A stretch of 64,000 nucleotides of DNA from Cliona cf. orientalis. Lineage: Eukaryota; Porifera; Demospongiae; Clionaida; Clionaidae. The DNA lies in contig OZ005695.1 of NCBI GenBank assembly GCA_963930775.1, forward strand, positions 5,270,001-5,334,000, written 5' to 3'. A program made the position numbers and the translations under genes. Below the pieces are notes generated by a model. That model saw only the letters and a program-made list of their open reading frames with translations, had not been told where the DNA came from and ran no database searches. Below are positions 42,762-53,019 of this stretch, in pieces (positions within the stretch are counted from its first letter, which is position 1; each line of letters opens with the position of its first letter).

Positions 42762-43540
42762 AATGGGCGGTACTGGAAATAGTAGCTGACGGTATGTTGT
42801 GCAGAAAATATTGCGGTATATATCACGGTATCCACGGTATGTGGGATATGTATACGCTAAAATTTGATAATCAAGCATTAATGGCCATGACATCGGTACT
42901 TTTCGAATCTGATTATACAAATTTATAGGGCGATTTGTATATTATACTCTCATTTATTACGGATGGAAGAAAAATACAGTATCACGGTATTTGTATGATT
43001 TAACGGTTAATAGTCAATACCTCAGTATCACCATAGACTATAGAGGGGGGAGAATGGACTGGAAACAGTCGTATAGGGCTCGACCTGGTGTGTATTAACT
43101 ACCTAATACTTTACTTATGGGATTTTTGAAAAAGGGCACCAATACATTCTACATGGTAAACTAGGACTTATCAGCTCATAATACCATATGATTTAATTAC
43201 TAAAATTCTTCACAAAAACTACGACAAGTTTGTATGGCAGTTATATTACCATCAAGAAAGGTCACACTTTATAGGAAAATGAATACAAATGTAATCAATC
43301 TGGCCCCTAGTTATCCCTCATCATCCTGATGTACCTAAAGGTGTTACTACTTATGGGATTCAGATACAAACCACAGGAAACTCCCAAAAACTACGAAACC
43401 ATGCATTAAAAACTCCTATGCAACCAGGTCGAGCCCTATACGCAAGGTTTACTAATAAAATCTATATATGGACGTTTCCAATCCATTCTCCTCCTCTAAT
43501 ATCTATGGTATCACGGTATGGATGGTATATTGCCCATTAC
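42762..43540. repeat. Element W with a nested palindromic element X
   Basis: Outer ends AATGGGCGGTACTGG and GGATGGTATATTGCCCATT. Inside, 43034-43506 has its own arms: ATAGAGGGGGGAGAATGGAC ... GTATAGGGCTCGACCTGGT on the left, ACCAGGTCGAGCCCTATACG ... CCATTCTCCTCCTCTAAT on the right. Confidence 0.7.
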
Positions 43541-43732
43541 TATCCTACCCTACAAACGAGATAAGAAATTAATCAGTAATTGGCAAGCCCCCCACTAATC
43601 AGTACTAGGAGAAAACTGCTATACTTATGTATGTAGCAATACGTCAAACACGTGCTTGCTAGCTCAAAGCGCATGCGAATAATTATCGTGGTAAAGATCG
43701 TCAACGTTGGCCGCGTGTTAACTCTAAATATA

Positions 43733-44179
43733 GACGGGTTGCCTTAATATGATTAGCATGGCAAGGTCATAAATTAGAAAAATCAGTACCCTCAAGACAT
43801 GTCGTTATGGCAATGATTTTTTTTTAGATAATGCTATTGACCCATGTAATCATCACACTGAAGTTTGAGACTTGTATGATCTATTGCTGATTTTATAAAA
43901 ATCTTAGAAGTGAGCAATTTTCCCATATGTTTGTATTGCGGTAGGGCACATTTTGCCCTACTGCCATACAAACATATGGGAAAATTGCTCACTTCTAGGA
44001 TTTTTATAAAATCAGCAATAGATCAGACAAGTCTCAAAGTTGGTGTGATGATTACAAGGGTCAATAGCATTATCTTAAAAAACATTCATTGCCATAGCAA
44101 CAAGCCTTGATGGTATTGATGGCCACATGTTCATGTGGCTTGAACTTTCATGTCATGAATCACATTAAGGCAACCCGTC
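43733..44179. mobile_element. 447-bp near-palindromic element with TATA duplication
   Basis: Ends GACGGGTTGCCTTAATRTGA, flanked by TATA (43729-43732, 44180-44183). The arms include GAGACTTGTATGATCTATTG, AAGTGAGCAATTTTCCCATA and pair around the centre at about 43950. The uninterrupted target is at 42000-42160 (CTCTAAACGTAGCTCACCA). Confidence 0.88.
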
Positions 44180-44305
44180 TATAGTTCACCAACTCGCATC
44201 CATTCGTGTAGAGTGCTAGAAAGCAAGAAAAGGTAAGGCATCAGTACAAGTATCTACAGCAAAATTGAAGGCTAGGCCTATAGTCTGGGTGCAAGGACTA
44301 CGTTA

Positions 44306-44669
44306 GGCCACACCAAATGAGACTTTAGTTTCCCGTCCACCGCCCGCCCCTTGCTGAGGGAGCCGCCTGTTTTCTGTATTATTGCATTATTTATCAATAA
44401 AAACAATGCTACTGACTACTGTTAGTGTACAATAATACTATATGATACTGATCGTTGCATTGGACAATCCTGAAGTTCGACGATGATCGATCAGCTAGCT
44501 TCTTCAATTCGGCAAGGTCAATAAGGTCAATGAGATTCATGGAATATTAATGAGATTCATAAGACTTTAATGAGATTCATAGTAATACATAATACATAAT
44601 ACACCGCCCGCCCGCATCCTTTTTGCAATTATGGGTGGACGGGAAACTAAAGTCTCGTTTGGTGTGGCC
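44306..44669. mobile_element. PIF/Harbinger-like MITE
   Basis: TIR GGCCACACCAAATGAGACTT / GTCTCGTTTGGTGTGGCC, about 40 bases, flanked by TTA on both sides (44303-44305, 44670-44672), the TWA duplication of the Harbinger superfamily. Internal CACCGCCCGCCC occurs at both ends, and ATGAGATTCAT is iterated. Confidence 0.8.
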
Positions 44670-44799
44670 TTATGATCTAGTCTGTAACATGATTTGATTG
44701 AGTTAACATGTTAGGTAATGTATTGCTCATGCATGTGATGAGCAAGTGCTCATACACATTATTGTTATCTTTTCATGGTGTCAGTCCAGCAATGGACCA

Positions 44800-45080
44800 A
44801 GTAAACTCCCTGGGACCCTGAGCTGTACAACACATTCATGTGGAACAAGGATGGGAATCAGTGACAAAAATGTGTCCGCCATCATGACAAAATTTGAAGC
44901 CCATTGCAATCCTTGGAAAAATGTAGCATGGGAATGTCACCAATTAATACAAGAAATTAACATGCATGCATGCAGCCTGGTGAGACAATCAACCAAGTAT
45001 GTCACCGACCTTAGAACAAAAGCCAAGTCTTGTGAGTTCGGTACCCTCACAGATAGAGATCGAATCGTGGGTGGTGTATG
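44800..45080 (+). pseudogene. Ty3/gypsy-type gag fragment
   Basis: The plus frame contains MTKFEAHCNPWKNVAWECHQ and TKYVTDLRTKAKSCEFGTLT then DRDRIVGGVC. This is the 'F..YC.P.KN..ye' ... 'L..KAK.CEFG.L.D..IRDRIV.G' signature of gag-like regions in Ty3/gypsy elements. A frame-preserving deletion removes the usual L.DSLIRDR spacing. It is from a different lineage than the gag at 48480. Confidence 0.6.
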
Positions 45081-45479
45081 TAACCAACTTGGTTGTTATT
45101 TTGAATGATTATTATCAGCAACATACATACATACATACATAATTTCAGATAACAAGTAAATAGAACACACTACGTAATAAACTTAACAATAGTTAATAGT
45201 TCAAAATTCAGTCCGTAACATAACTCCCTCATCGGAGCAACCTCGTTCCAAGCTGGCTACATGAATTGTTTGGGTGATCTTGCAGGGAAAAACGATCATG
45301 CCTGGATTCCAATGGTTGGCCAGCATCTCCATTAACTCCTGACTGCTGCTCGGCAGGGTCACTCTCCTCGGCTTCAATTGACTTGTGACTGCTGCTCTGG
45401 GCCATCGTTCTCAGTTTCAGTACTAGTCGTAGACTTAGTTAGTTCACTTAGCCACTGAGGAGGGTTACCAGGGCTATGC

Positions 45480-46620
45480 TTCTTGCGCCCATACCAAAAA
45501 TAGCCAGACACTATGTCTCTCGGCCACGGCATAACTTGCATCTGGTGGATTTGAACTTGACCGTCTTGAGGGCGGTAGACCTCAATAATGGTGAGGTCAG
45601 GATCATTACATGAAATAACTGTAAACGGCCCGTGCCATGGCTATGATAACTTTCGATTGCGTCCAGTCTCCTCCTTTGGAAATCAAATCAACACCCACTC
45701 GCCAACACGGTATGGCCTGCTGGTAGTTTTGCTGTCGTATCTTTGCTTTGATTTATTTTGAGACTCACGCAAGAACTTCGGCCATCTCTCGAGCTGATGA
45801 AAGGTTCTGAATTAGTTCCTCCCAATAGTCATCAGTCTCAATTGGTTCCACAGGGTTAGGAGGTAACAATGCGGCTTCAGTTGGGGTCCTACAGTCAACT
45901 CCAAATAGCAGGAATGAAGACTTTTCACCTGTACTCTCCTCGTGATGGGTGTTCCTGTATGCCCATAAGATTCCTGGTAAGGAGTTGTCCCACTGATTTT
46001 GATTTCTAAGTTTAACTGCATGTTTTTGTAGAAGACTCTTCAAGCTTCTACCACCATTCCGTTGCATTAGGGGTGGTAGGCGGTGGTATTAAGTTTCTTA
46101 TCTCCAAGCAGTTCGCAAACATCCATGATCAAGTGCAACAGAAGGTTTGTGCCACAATCGGACAGAAGGGATTCAGGCACTTCAAAGAAAGGAACAATTT
46201 CTGGCTATCCGCTCGGATTTCTGGTCTGGCATAGCAAATACCATTGGCCGCTTTGTCAAGTAGTCTTGAAATACTAGAACATACTTGTTTCCAGCTGCTG
46301 TGATGGGTAGTTCCATTATATCAACACCCATATTTTGAAACAGGCATTGAACAGGAATTGGATGCAATGGGGGTTGACTAGGTTTCCCACCTCCAGTAAC
46401 GACTGCACACTGGACAATTTCGAGTGAAGTGAATGACATCTGCAAACATCCTCAGTGTCGAGCGAGAGCATTCCCAAAAAGTGACCGCCCACACAACCAC
46501 AATGACATTCCTCCATGATTTGTTGTTACATGTGCTTGGGCACTGCCACTCGTCTGTGCCCCTTGCGCTTGGGATCAGTAAAGTACAACACTCCATCAAC
46601 AATCGCAAGAGTGAATTCTG
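45480..46620 (-). pseudogene. Retroelement integrase, broken
   Basis: A zinc-finger remnant (H..H, then NCPVCSRYW), core pieces NMGVDIMELPITAAGNKYVL and VFQDYLTKRPMVFAMPDQ (first catalytic Asp), then SLPGILWAYRNTHHE and TGEKSSFLLFGVDCRTP. A GPFTVI region of the C-terminal domain follows at about 45600. Split by at least three frameshifts. Confidence 0.8.
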
Positions 46621-46999
46621 AAGTGCAATCTTGTGAGCACAATCTTCGTCCAGGGGCAGTTTCCTGCTCTCCTTGAATTCAATAATTTCCTTCAGTTACT
46701 CGTCTTTGAGTTGTTCTTGCGGGAAAGATTCCAGATTGGCTGAGAAGGTAGACTCTGGATCAGCCTACAGCAAGGACTCAGCATCAGCACTCACCACAGA
46801 CACTTGCACTTCATTCTGTCCTGGACCTTCCACTAGTGCAAGCCCCAGGGGAGTTCAAGAAAGGGCATTGGCATTGAAATTAGTCTTGCCAGAATGGTAC
46901 ACAATCTTCACCTCCTTAACTCCTTTACCATAGACTCGGGTCCACCATCTGGCATGTTTACCACTCTGATTCGGCACTGCTCTATCACTGAGTGACCGT

Positions 47000-47880
47000 A
47001 GAGGTAGGCATGGAAGTTACTTAGTACGTGATTGCCCATACAACTGCAAGAGTTTCGCGCTCAGTAATGCTGTAGTTAGATTCAGCAGGATAAAGTGCTC
47101 TGCTAGCATACGCTACTGGGTGTAGATGTCCATCACTCTGCTGTTGAGAGAGTACAGCTCCGATCCCCTGGATGCTAGCATCAGTCTCTAGTGCAAAGTC
47201 CTTATCAAACGAGGGGTAAGCCAGCACTGGTGCTTCAGTGAGCTTCCTCTTCAGTCTCGTGGCAAGCGGCATCCCATTCAAAGGCAGCATCCTTCTTGAT
47301 TAGCCTATTGAGTGGCTGCACTACTTTAGCAAACTTGGGGATGAAGCGGCGATAATAGGAACTGAGTCCCAGGAATTGGCATAGCTGCTTGAGATTCTGT
47401 GGAGCAGGAAATTCTCTGATAGCTTCTACCAGCTTGGGGTTCGGCTTGAGGCCCTGCGGTGTGATCAAATGGCCAAGATATTCCACCTCTTCTAGGAGAT
47501 CAATAACTCGTCGCAGGTGCTCAAGGTGCTCTTCTAGGGTGCACGAGAATACAAGCACATCATCGATGTACACTGCCACAAAGTCTTCCCCGTCACTCGG
47601 ATTCAGTCCCATTAAGACTCTGCATAAGCCATTGAAACACGGCAGGGGCAATGGTGAGGCCAAACGGCATAACTCAACTCGTAGAGTCACGAAGGCCGTT
47701 TTCTTCTGAGAATCAGGGTGGACAGTCTGAGGGGTTGGATATCATCATCGTCACAAAACCATCAGAGTTGGGCTGCAGCAGGGCATCTTCCAGCACAAGA
47801 CCTGTGTCCTCCTTCAGCTGAGGGTCAGGCTTGGTGTAGAAGGCGCTTTCTCCAACATTGGGACTGTCTACCCGCACTTG
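47000..47880 (-). pseudogene. Retroelement reverse transcriptase and RNase H, broken
   Basis: RT: VMPFGL-type region, then YIDDVLVFS (the catalytic YxDD box), YLGHLITPQGLKPNP and FLGLSSYYRRFIPKFAKV. RNase [19 protein letters not shown], then [20 protein letters not shown] (first catalytic Asp and Glu present). A frame change near 47235-47290 separates the two. Confidence 0.85.
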
Positions 47881-48079
47881 TACCAGGGCACTCTGCTGAG
47901 GGGGGGGGGGGGGGGGGGTACTTGCACTGACTGTACCAGCTATACTCGCACTGTTGGTACTTGCTTGTCGGTGTCAGCTGGCGAGGGTTGTGCCCACTTC
48001 TTCCGTCCTCTCCAAACTTACACGTCTGGGTGATAAGAGACAATATCCAACTACCTGCACACTCCTTCAGATGATAGGA

Positions 48080-48400
48080 GCTGGTCGTGGGCATCTATTT
48101 TGATGTAGATGGGTGTTTGCATGGTTTTGTCACCAAAGGATATGTCTGGATCCATCTTGCAATCGAGTAGGAGTACTATCCTATCTGATCATAAGTTCTG
48201 GGTGTCTTATCTGGTTGCTTCATGTCTTCTTCAATCGTGCAGCAGTAGCCACCTTGTGTCTCCTCCGATGATGGTGATGTCAGCTCCGCTGTCAATTATC
48301 CCATACATAGACACTCCTTGAATCTGTACAGGGGCACAGCGTGCTTGGCTACCTTTGTCTCTGACTCACACCATTCGCACCTCAATTTCCTCCTGCCAGT
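48080..48400 (-). pseudogene. Retroelement aspartic protease, broken
   Basis: The frame contains GVSMYGIIDSGADITIIGG, with the catalytic DSGA motif. It continues through DKTMQTPIYIKIDAHDQLL to SEGVCR, stop, LDIVSYHPDV. In-frame stops and missing stretches make it non-functional. Confidence 0.75.
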
Positions 48401-48479
48401 GCATGTCACTAACCCTGTCCGCAAAACACATAGAGGCAAGGCCCCACCTGTGGACAGCTCCCCTCACTCAAGCGAGCTG

Positions 48480-50010
48480 CTAGCCTACATGGAATGAGTG
48501 GACCAGTAGTGTGCAGTTAGCTGGGCACTTGAGAGGGTGTGCCCTACAAGAGTGGAAGTTGCTCGATGAAGACGAGAAGAGTGCCTACGATGATGTGATC
48601 AGTGCTCTCCGTACCCAACTAGAGCATGGCAGTAAAACATTAGCATCACAGGATTTTCGTATCATAGCGCAGAAAGATGATGAGCAAGTGTCCAAGTTTA
48701 TCCGTCGTTTAGAAAGGACATTCAAAATCGCATATGGGCGTGACCCCATGTCAGGGACACTTTACTTCATGGATAGCTTCAGGAGGGCCTTCGTTAGGAA
48801 ATCATGAGCGCTCCTGCTGTGTCCAGTGCGCAGACGTACAAAGCGTTATGCCGTGCAGCTAATAACGAGGAGAGAAGGCTGGCAGAACTACAAAAGCACA
48901 AACAATAATATTATCGTAGAACACCAATCACTCCAAAGAAGAATGACAACCCTCCTGCAAAGGGAGCATGCTGCAAAGCGCCCGGCTACGCAAACTACTC
49001 GGTGCAGTTAAGGACACTCATCTGTGTTTGTCAATGAAATATGCACATTTTCAGGAGTTAATACTAGTGCTTGTGTGACAGTTAAGTGCTGATCATGATA
49101 TTCAAATTGAAGCCCAACTCTAGTACTTTCACAATATGAAACTGTAAACCACAAATATCTAATCAATTAAGTGGTATAACCGCAATTAGCCACACCTTCT
49201 GAAACACTATCTGTAGTTTTCCAACATTGCTCCTGTCAGATTTTTCTTACCTTAAGTAGACAAAGTTAAATCTAAGCTGCTTTTCTTGATTTTTACCAAG
49301 GGATATTCAGAAACAACATTATGGTAAGAAAAATGCAAAAAAAAACGCCATTTCAGCTACTCTGACGGTACGATCTTTCGCATGCGCCCACAAAGCCGAG
49401 CAAGCAGTCAAGTTATCCCTCTGCAGATCCTCGATAAATATCTGGAAGTTTAGCTTTCCACCATTCAAACTGTGAAACAACTCCTGGAACAATGTTGAAA
49501 CTCGCAGAACAAAAGAAATTGCTCGATTGTTGCAGGTATGCTACACAGCTGTGGCTTGTATTACGCCACTATCAGCTGATGTCACATCAAACCACTAATT
49601 GGCCACAAATATGCATACTAAGTGGCCGTTAGTACTGCGCGCGCGATAAGACTTGAGACTGTCCTTAAAACGCACTGAGTAACTAGTCTCGTTCCCAGAC
49701 CCTCCTTCAGAAGGAGGGTCTGGGAACGAGACTACTGAGTAACAAGAATTGCCATAACTGTGGGAGATATGGCCATCTTGTCTGTGATTGCCGCCGAGCC
49801 AAGACTGAGAGTGCAGGTCAAACTCCTGCCAGGAGCAAGCCCACAACCACCAAGCAGATAAGTTCCAACCCAGCACCAGTGAGCCAGGAACTGCTGGATT
49901 TACTATTCTCTTTATCTGACGACGGCAGTGGTGTTATGCTCAGCTCGGATCGATCATCAAGCGAAGCTTCACTACTTCTCTCCGAACCTTTTCTAACAAC
50001 TTTTTAAGCT
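48480..50010 (+). pseudogene. Retroelement gag on the opposite strand to pol, interrupted
   Basis: The plus-strand frame has SVQLAGHLRGCALQEWKLLD, LRTQLEHGSKTLASQDFR and FIRRLERTFKIAYGRDPMS, a retrotransposon gag core. After a frameshift near 48780 it continues as MSAPAVSSAQTYKALCRAAN. About 720 bases of unrelated DNA (49010-49735) then intervene before a CCHC knuckle CHNCGRYGHLVCDC (CX2CX4HX4C) at 49751-49792. Gag and pol should be co-linear; here they are head to head. Confidence 0.7.
49684..49734. mobile_element. 51-bp hairpin insertion with 9-bp duplication
   Basis: TAGTCTCGTTCCCAGACCCT is followed immediately by its complement, giving a near-perfect 51-base hairpin. It is flanked by CTGAGTAAC on both sides (49675-49683, 49735-49743). 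It is the minimal form of the 'CTCGT(C/T)CCCAGAC' repeat ends found elsewhere in the window. A 9-bp duplication suggests a Mutator-type mechanism. Confidence 0.75.
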
Positions 50011-50187
50011 CGATCGTCAATCTCTACATCTTTCTCACTCAAAACTGTGTCATGCATGCTCATTTGGTCGCAGTTCATGCGCCACATCCATGTAGACTTC
50101 TCCTTTTCCACTCTTAACTCTTCCTTCAACTTGCTCACCTCATCATACGATCACCATTGCAGCAATCAAGTTAAGACCACTCCAATA

Positions 50188-50616
50188 CAGGCGCGTAGGC
50201 AGGGGGGCTTCCATGTTGCCTGGAAGCCCCCCCCCCCGCCCTCCCCGACAAACCGTGCAAGCATAGACTAGCTTTCTAGGGTGCGAGTGCACGCGCGTTA
50301 GGATACATGTAGCAGCATGCTCCGCCTACTTAGTGGGCGAACTTTGACCCTGCAATACAAGGACCAGAATGGCAGAGAGAAGACGGAAAAAAGCTTGAGT
50401 ATTTTTTTTTACGAAAGTGAGCGCTCCCGCTTCTAGAGGTATGGCACAGGAAAACATAATATGAAAAAACATGACATTGTATTGTTCATAAGTATTGTCA
50501 CTTATCGACATCTAGCTACACATTGAAAATTTTTACGAGTCAAGCGCATGCACTCATTTTATACCACTTCTTCCCCCTATGGAAGCCCCCTAAAACTTTT
50601 TCTGCCTACGCCACTG
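50188..50616. mobile_element. hAT5-like element (CAGGCGCGTAGGCAGG ends)
   Basis: Ends CAGGCGCGTAGGCAGG and CTGCCTACGCCACTG pair, with a perfect 5-bp duplication CAATA (50183-50187, 50617-50621). GGGGGGCTTCCAT / ATGGAAGCCCCC lie just inside. Confidence 0.82.
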
Positions 50617-50819
50617 CAATAAGATTCATTGTTTCTCATCACCCTACTTTTTTTGGGCAGCACTTCTAAACATAATTTGTTTGAGCCACCGTGACTGCGC
50701 ATGCTCAAGAATACCATTTTAGGTAATGATCGTCAAAAACCAAAAGCCACACAGGTGCTAACTATTGTGTGATGGTATATGGTAAAGAATGTGCTAAATT
50801 GGATAATCATGAGTCGGTA

Positions 50820-51135
50820 GACTAGGGATGGCCCGGATATGCCATTGCCATAATATGGCATATATCTTGAATTTTAAGATTTTTTACACCATCTATCAAG
50901 CCCCGAAACATTCATGGAAACAATCAGTTACGTCTGAAACAGCTGTTTTTTAATATGTTTGTATTAAGAAAAGTGTAATTTCTCATTCTTTTTTTCATCT
51001 TATCCAGGGCTATCTCAAGTATCTCAAGACTTGCGTGACTTCTGTCACCTTATGGCACGCTATCGTGGCAGTCAATGAATCGTGGGTCTACGCAGCGCAT
51101 TTTAAAAGTGGGTGTGTCTGACAGGCAATGGCGCT
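50820..51135. repeat. Family L fragment
   Basis: GACTAGGGATGGCCCGGATATGCC at the left, then ATCTCAAGACTTGCG and AAGTGGGTGTGTCTGACAGG, as in 14500-14660. Internal stretches are replaced. Confidence 0.5.
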
Positions 51136-51505
51136 TTGCATACATGTACCTGCGGTTGGTGACTCGTATGACTACACTAAACCTGCAATCTCATTGGATC
51201 AAGCGCTCAAATTCCTTTCCCTGGCCCAAAGATTGTGTCCAAATTCACCAGACCCTTTGCCCTCCTTGAGGAGGTTGGGGTCTGGGGACGAGACTAGTAC
51301 TCGCCTCGCTCATGTTCGAGTGCTCAGCTCAGTGAACTATCAATAGTGGTGGCTACTACCAGCAGGTTACCTGCAGCTATGTCTTTCGAGAGTCCCACTG
51401 ATGCGTGTTCAATTGTATACGATGCACTGAATGAAGATATCCTGTCAAAAGACTGGATTTGCACCTGACAGGCCGAGTCCGATGCTAGATCCATCACTCC
51501 GACTA

Positions 51506-51705
51506 CAGTCGAACCTCCAAACAAAGGACACTTTGGGGACAATATAAATTCAGCTGTTTTATTCCTTACAGAGATCTTCTCGGAGGTTCTTAATGAATAG
51601 AAACTATAGGGAATGGTAGTTTTTGGGACCCCAAGCAGTGTCCCCTATAGAGGGGTTTAACATGGTGTCCCTTTCTCGGTGGATCCTTTATTAGAGGTTC
51701 GACTG
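51506..51705. mobile_element. Family G-type MITE (CAGTCGAACCTC ends)
   Basis: CAGTCGAACCTCCAAACAAA and TTTATTAGAGGTTCGACTG termini, with TA on both sides (51504-51505, 51706-51707). Interior GTCC...GGGAC units resemble 22841-23294. Tc1/mariner-like. Confidence 0.85.
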
Positions 51706-51959
51706 TATACAAAATAAACCTCACTGATACCTTCATGAAATTCCATCATATTCGATATTTTGACGTTGCCCTCTAATATATTTGTATTATTATTGTCATT
51801 GACCTTTGTGGAATAAATGGTGTAGTGATATCAATGCAGCACATAATCTTAAGTTTGTACTATTTAATATGTGGAAGTTGAATCGTGGTTGAGTGACTGT
51901 ATGCTATGTTTCTTCAACACGAGTTCCATGTACTAGCCTGCATGGTACCCAACTGTGTC

Positions 51960-51986
51960 CGGTCAGGGTCAGGGTCAGGGTCAGTA
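51960..51986 (+). repeat. Short tandem repeat (GGTCAG)n
   Basis: Four consecutive GGTCAG units within otherwise unremarkable sequence. Confidence 0.8.
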
Positions 51987-52217
51987 TCATCGGCATTAGA
52001 TGTTTTGGTCACTCCAGGGTCGGATCTTTTGACGGTCCCGTAACTTGAAATCAAAGGTTAATATTGACCAATATTTTGATGCTGTATGCAGGAACAATAT
52101 TGTTGACTTGAACTTCAGAAGTTGCCCGGTTCTCCTGAATACACTACACAGCACAGGCACACACAAAGAAACACATCATATTGGACCGATACAAGATACA
52201 CGGCCGGTGACAATGCA

Positions 52218-52417
52218 NNNNNNNNNNNNNNNNNNNNNNNNNNNNNNNNNNNNNNNNNNNNNNNNNNNNNNNNNNNNNNNNNNNNNNNNNNNNNNNNNNN
52301 NNNNNNNNNNNNNNNNNNNNNNNNNNNNNNNNNNNNNNNNNNNNNNNNNNNNNNNNNNNNNNNNNNNNNNNNNNNNNNNNNNNNNNNNNNNNNNNNNNNN
52401 NNNNNNNNNNNNNNNNN
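52218..52417. other. Assembly gap of exactly 200 N
   Basis: A fixed-length placeholder, flanked by CA-rich simple sequence on both sides (GCACAGGCACACACAAAG left; CACACACATAACGACTTACA right). The join and the distance across it are unverified, so features on either side should not be assumed adjacent. Confidence 0.98.
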
Positions 52418-52459
52418 CACACACATAACGACTTACACACACTACTAGACATGTACACA

Positions 52460-53010
52460 CACTATGAGTGCAGGCAGCTGTGCAGACAAGTGGTTATGTT
52501 TGCAGCATTACTATTGTGGGTGTTAAGTACACTTTGTGGATTTGGTGTATTGCCTGCATAGTAGAGTTTAACCAGCAGCATTTCTATCATCAAGCGATCA
52601 TTACCTACTACTATATAGTACTAGCTACACTCCTCCCACTTTCGCCAATTTGGCGATCAACGCGACTAGACAATCGCCAGATCCATTGGATAATCACCAT
52701 TGGCGATTTTGGCGACCGTCTGGGGAACCACTGCATTAAGGTACACTATGAAAAATCCTAGAACGCGAATTTTCTTGCGCTAATTAGATCATGCATTTTA
52801 TTAGCATGAACACAGTACATATAAAGTTGTTCTAGTACTGTGTAGTTTTGCACCACCCCTCAATCCAAGGACTGATGACCATACAGCATGTTATAATTTC
52901 TCGCAACTGATTAAAAGGACAACCACAAGCCTTATTATACTGAGGGATATTTTGAGGGCCCACTAGGTGGCACATTCATTAGAGAGGTTTCTTAATTAAA
53001 AAGGGTACAG
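52460..53010. other. No gene recognised
   Basis: Contains two CCAATTTGGCGAT / ATTGGCGATTTTGGCGA stretches at about 52640-52720 that form a weak inverted pair. No coding signal. Confidence 0.4.
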
Positions 53011-53019
53011 TATTTAGAG

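Larger units (their letters stand above)
45230..48440 (-). mobile_element. Degraded Ty3/gypsy pol (protease-RT-RNase H-integrase)
   Basis: Reading minus, the domains come in pol order: protease (48400-48080), reverse transcriptase (47880-47235), RNase H (47290-46990), integrase zinc finger, core and C-terminus (46620-45480). Several frameshifts and stops break it into separate frames, so it is dead. An 18-base poly-G run (about 47900-47918) lies between protease and RT. No LTRs could be identified at either side. Confidence 0.85.

Noticed and set aside
47895-47920. Poly-G run as a G-quadruplex regulatory element
   Set aside because: It sits inside a dead retroelement pol, and similar runs occur in several MITEs; no regulatory context is visible.
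47389-47930. Plus-strand frames of 106 and 70 codons opposite the reverse transcriptase
   Set aside because: They are complements of the recognisable minus-strand RT and have no homology themselves.
52045-52460. Frames of about 100 codons across 52.1-52.4 kb
   Set aside because: They run through the 200-N gap, so their translation is meaningless.
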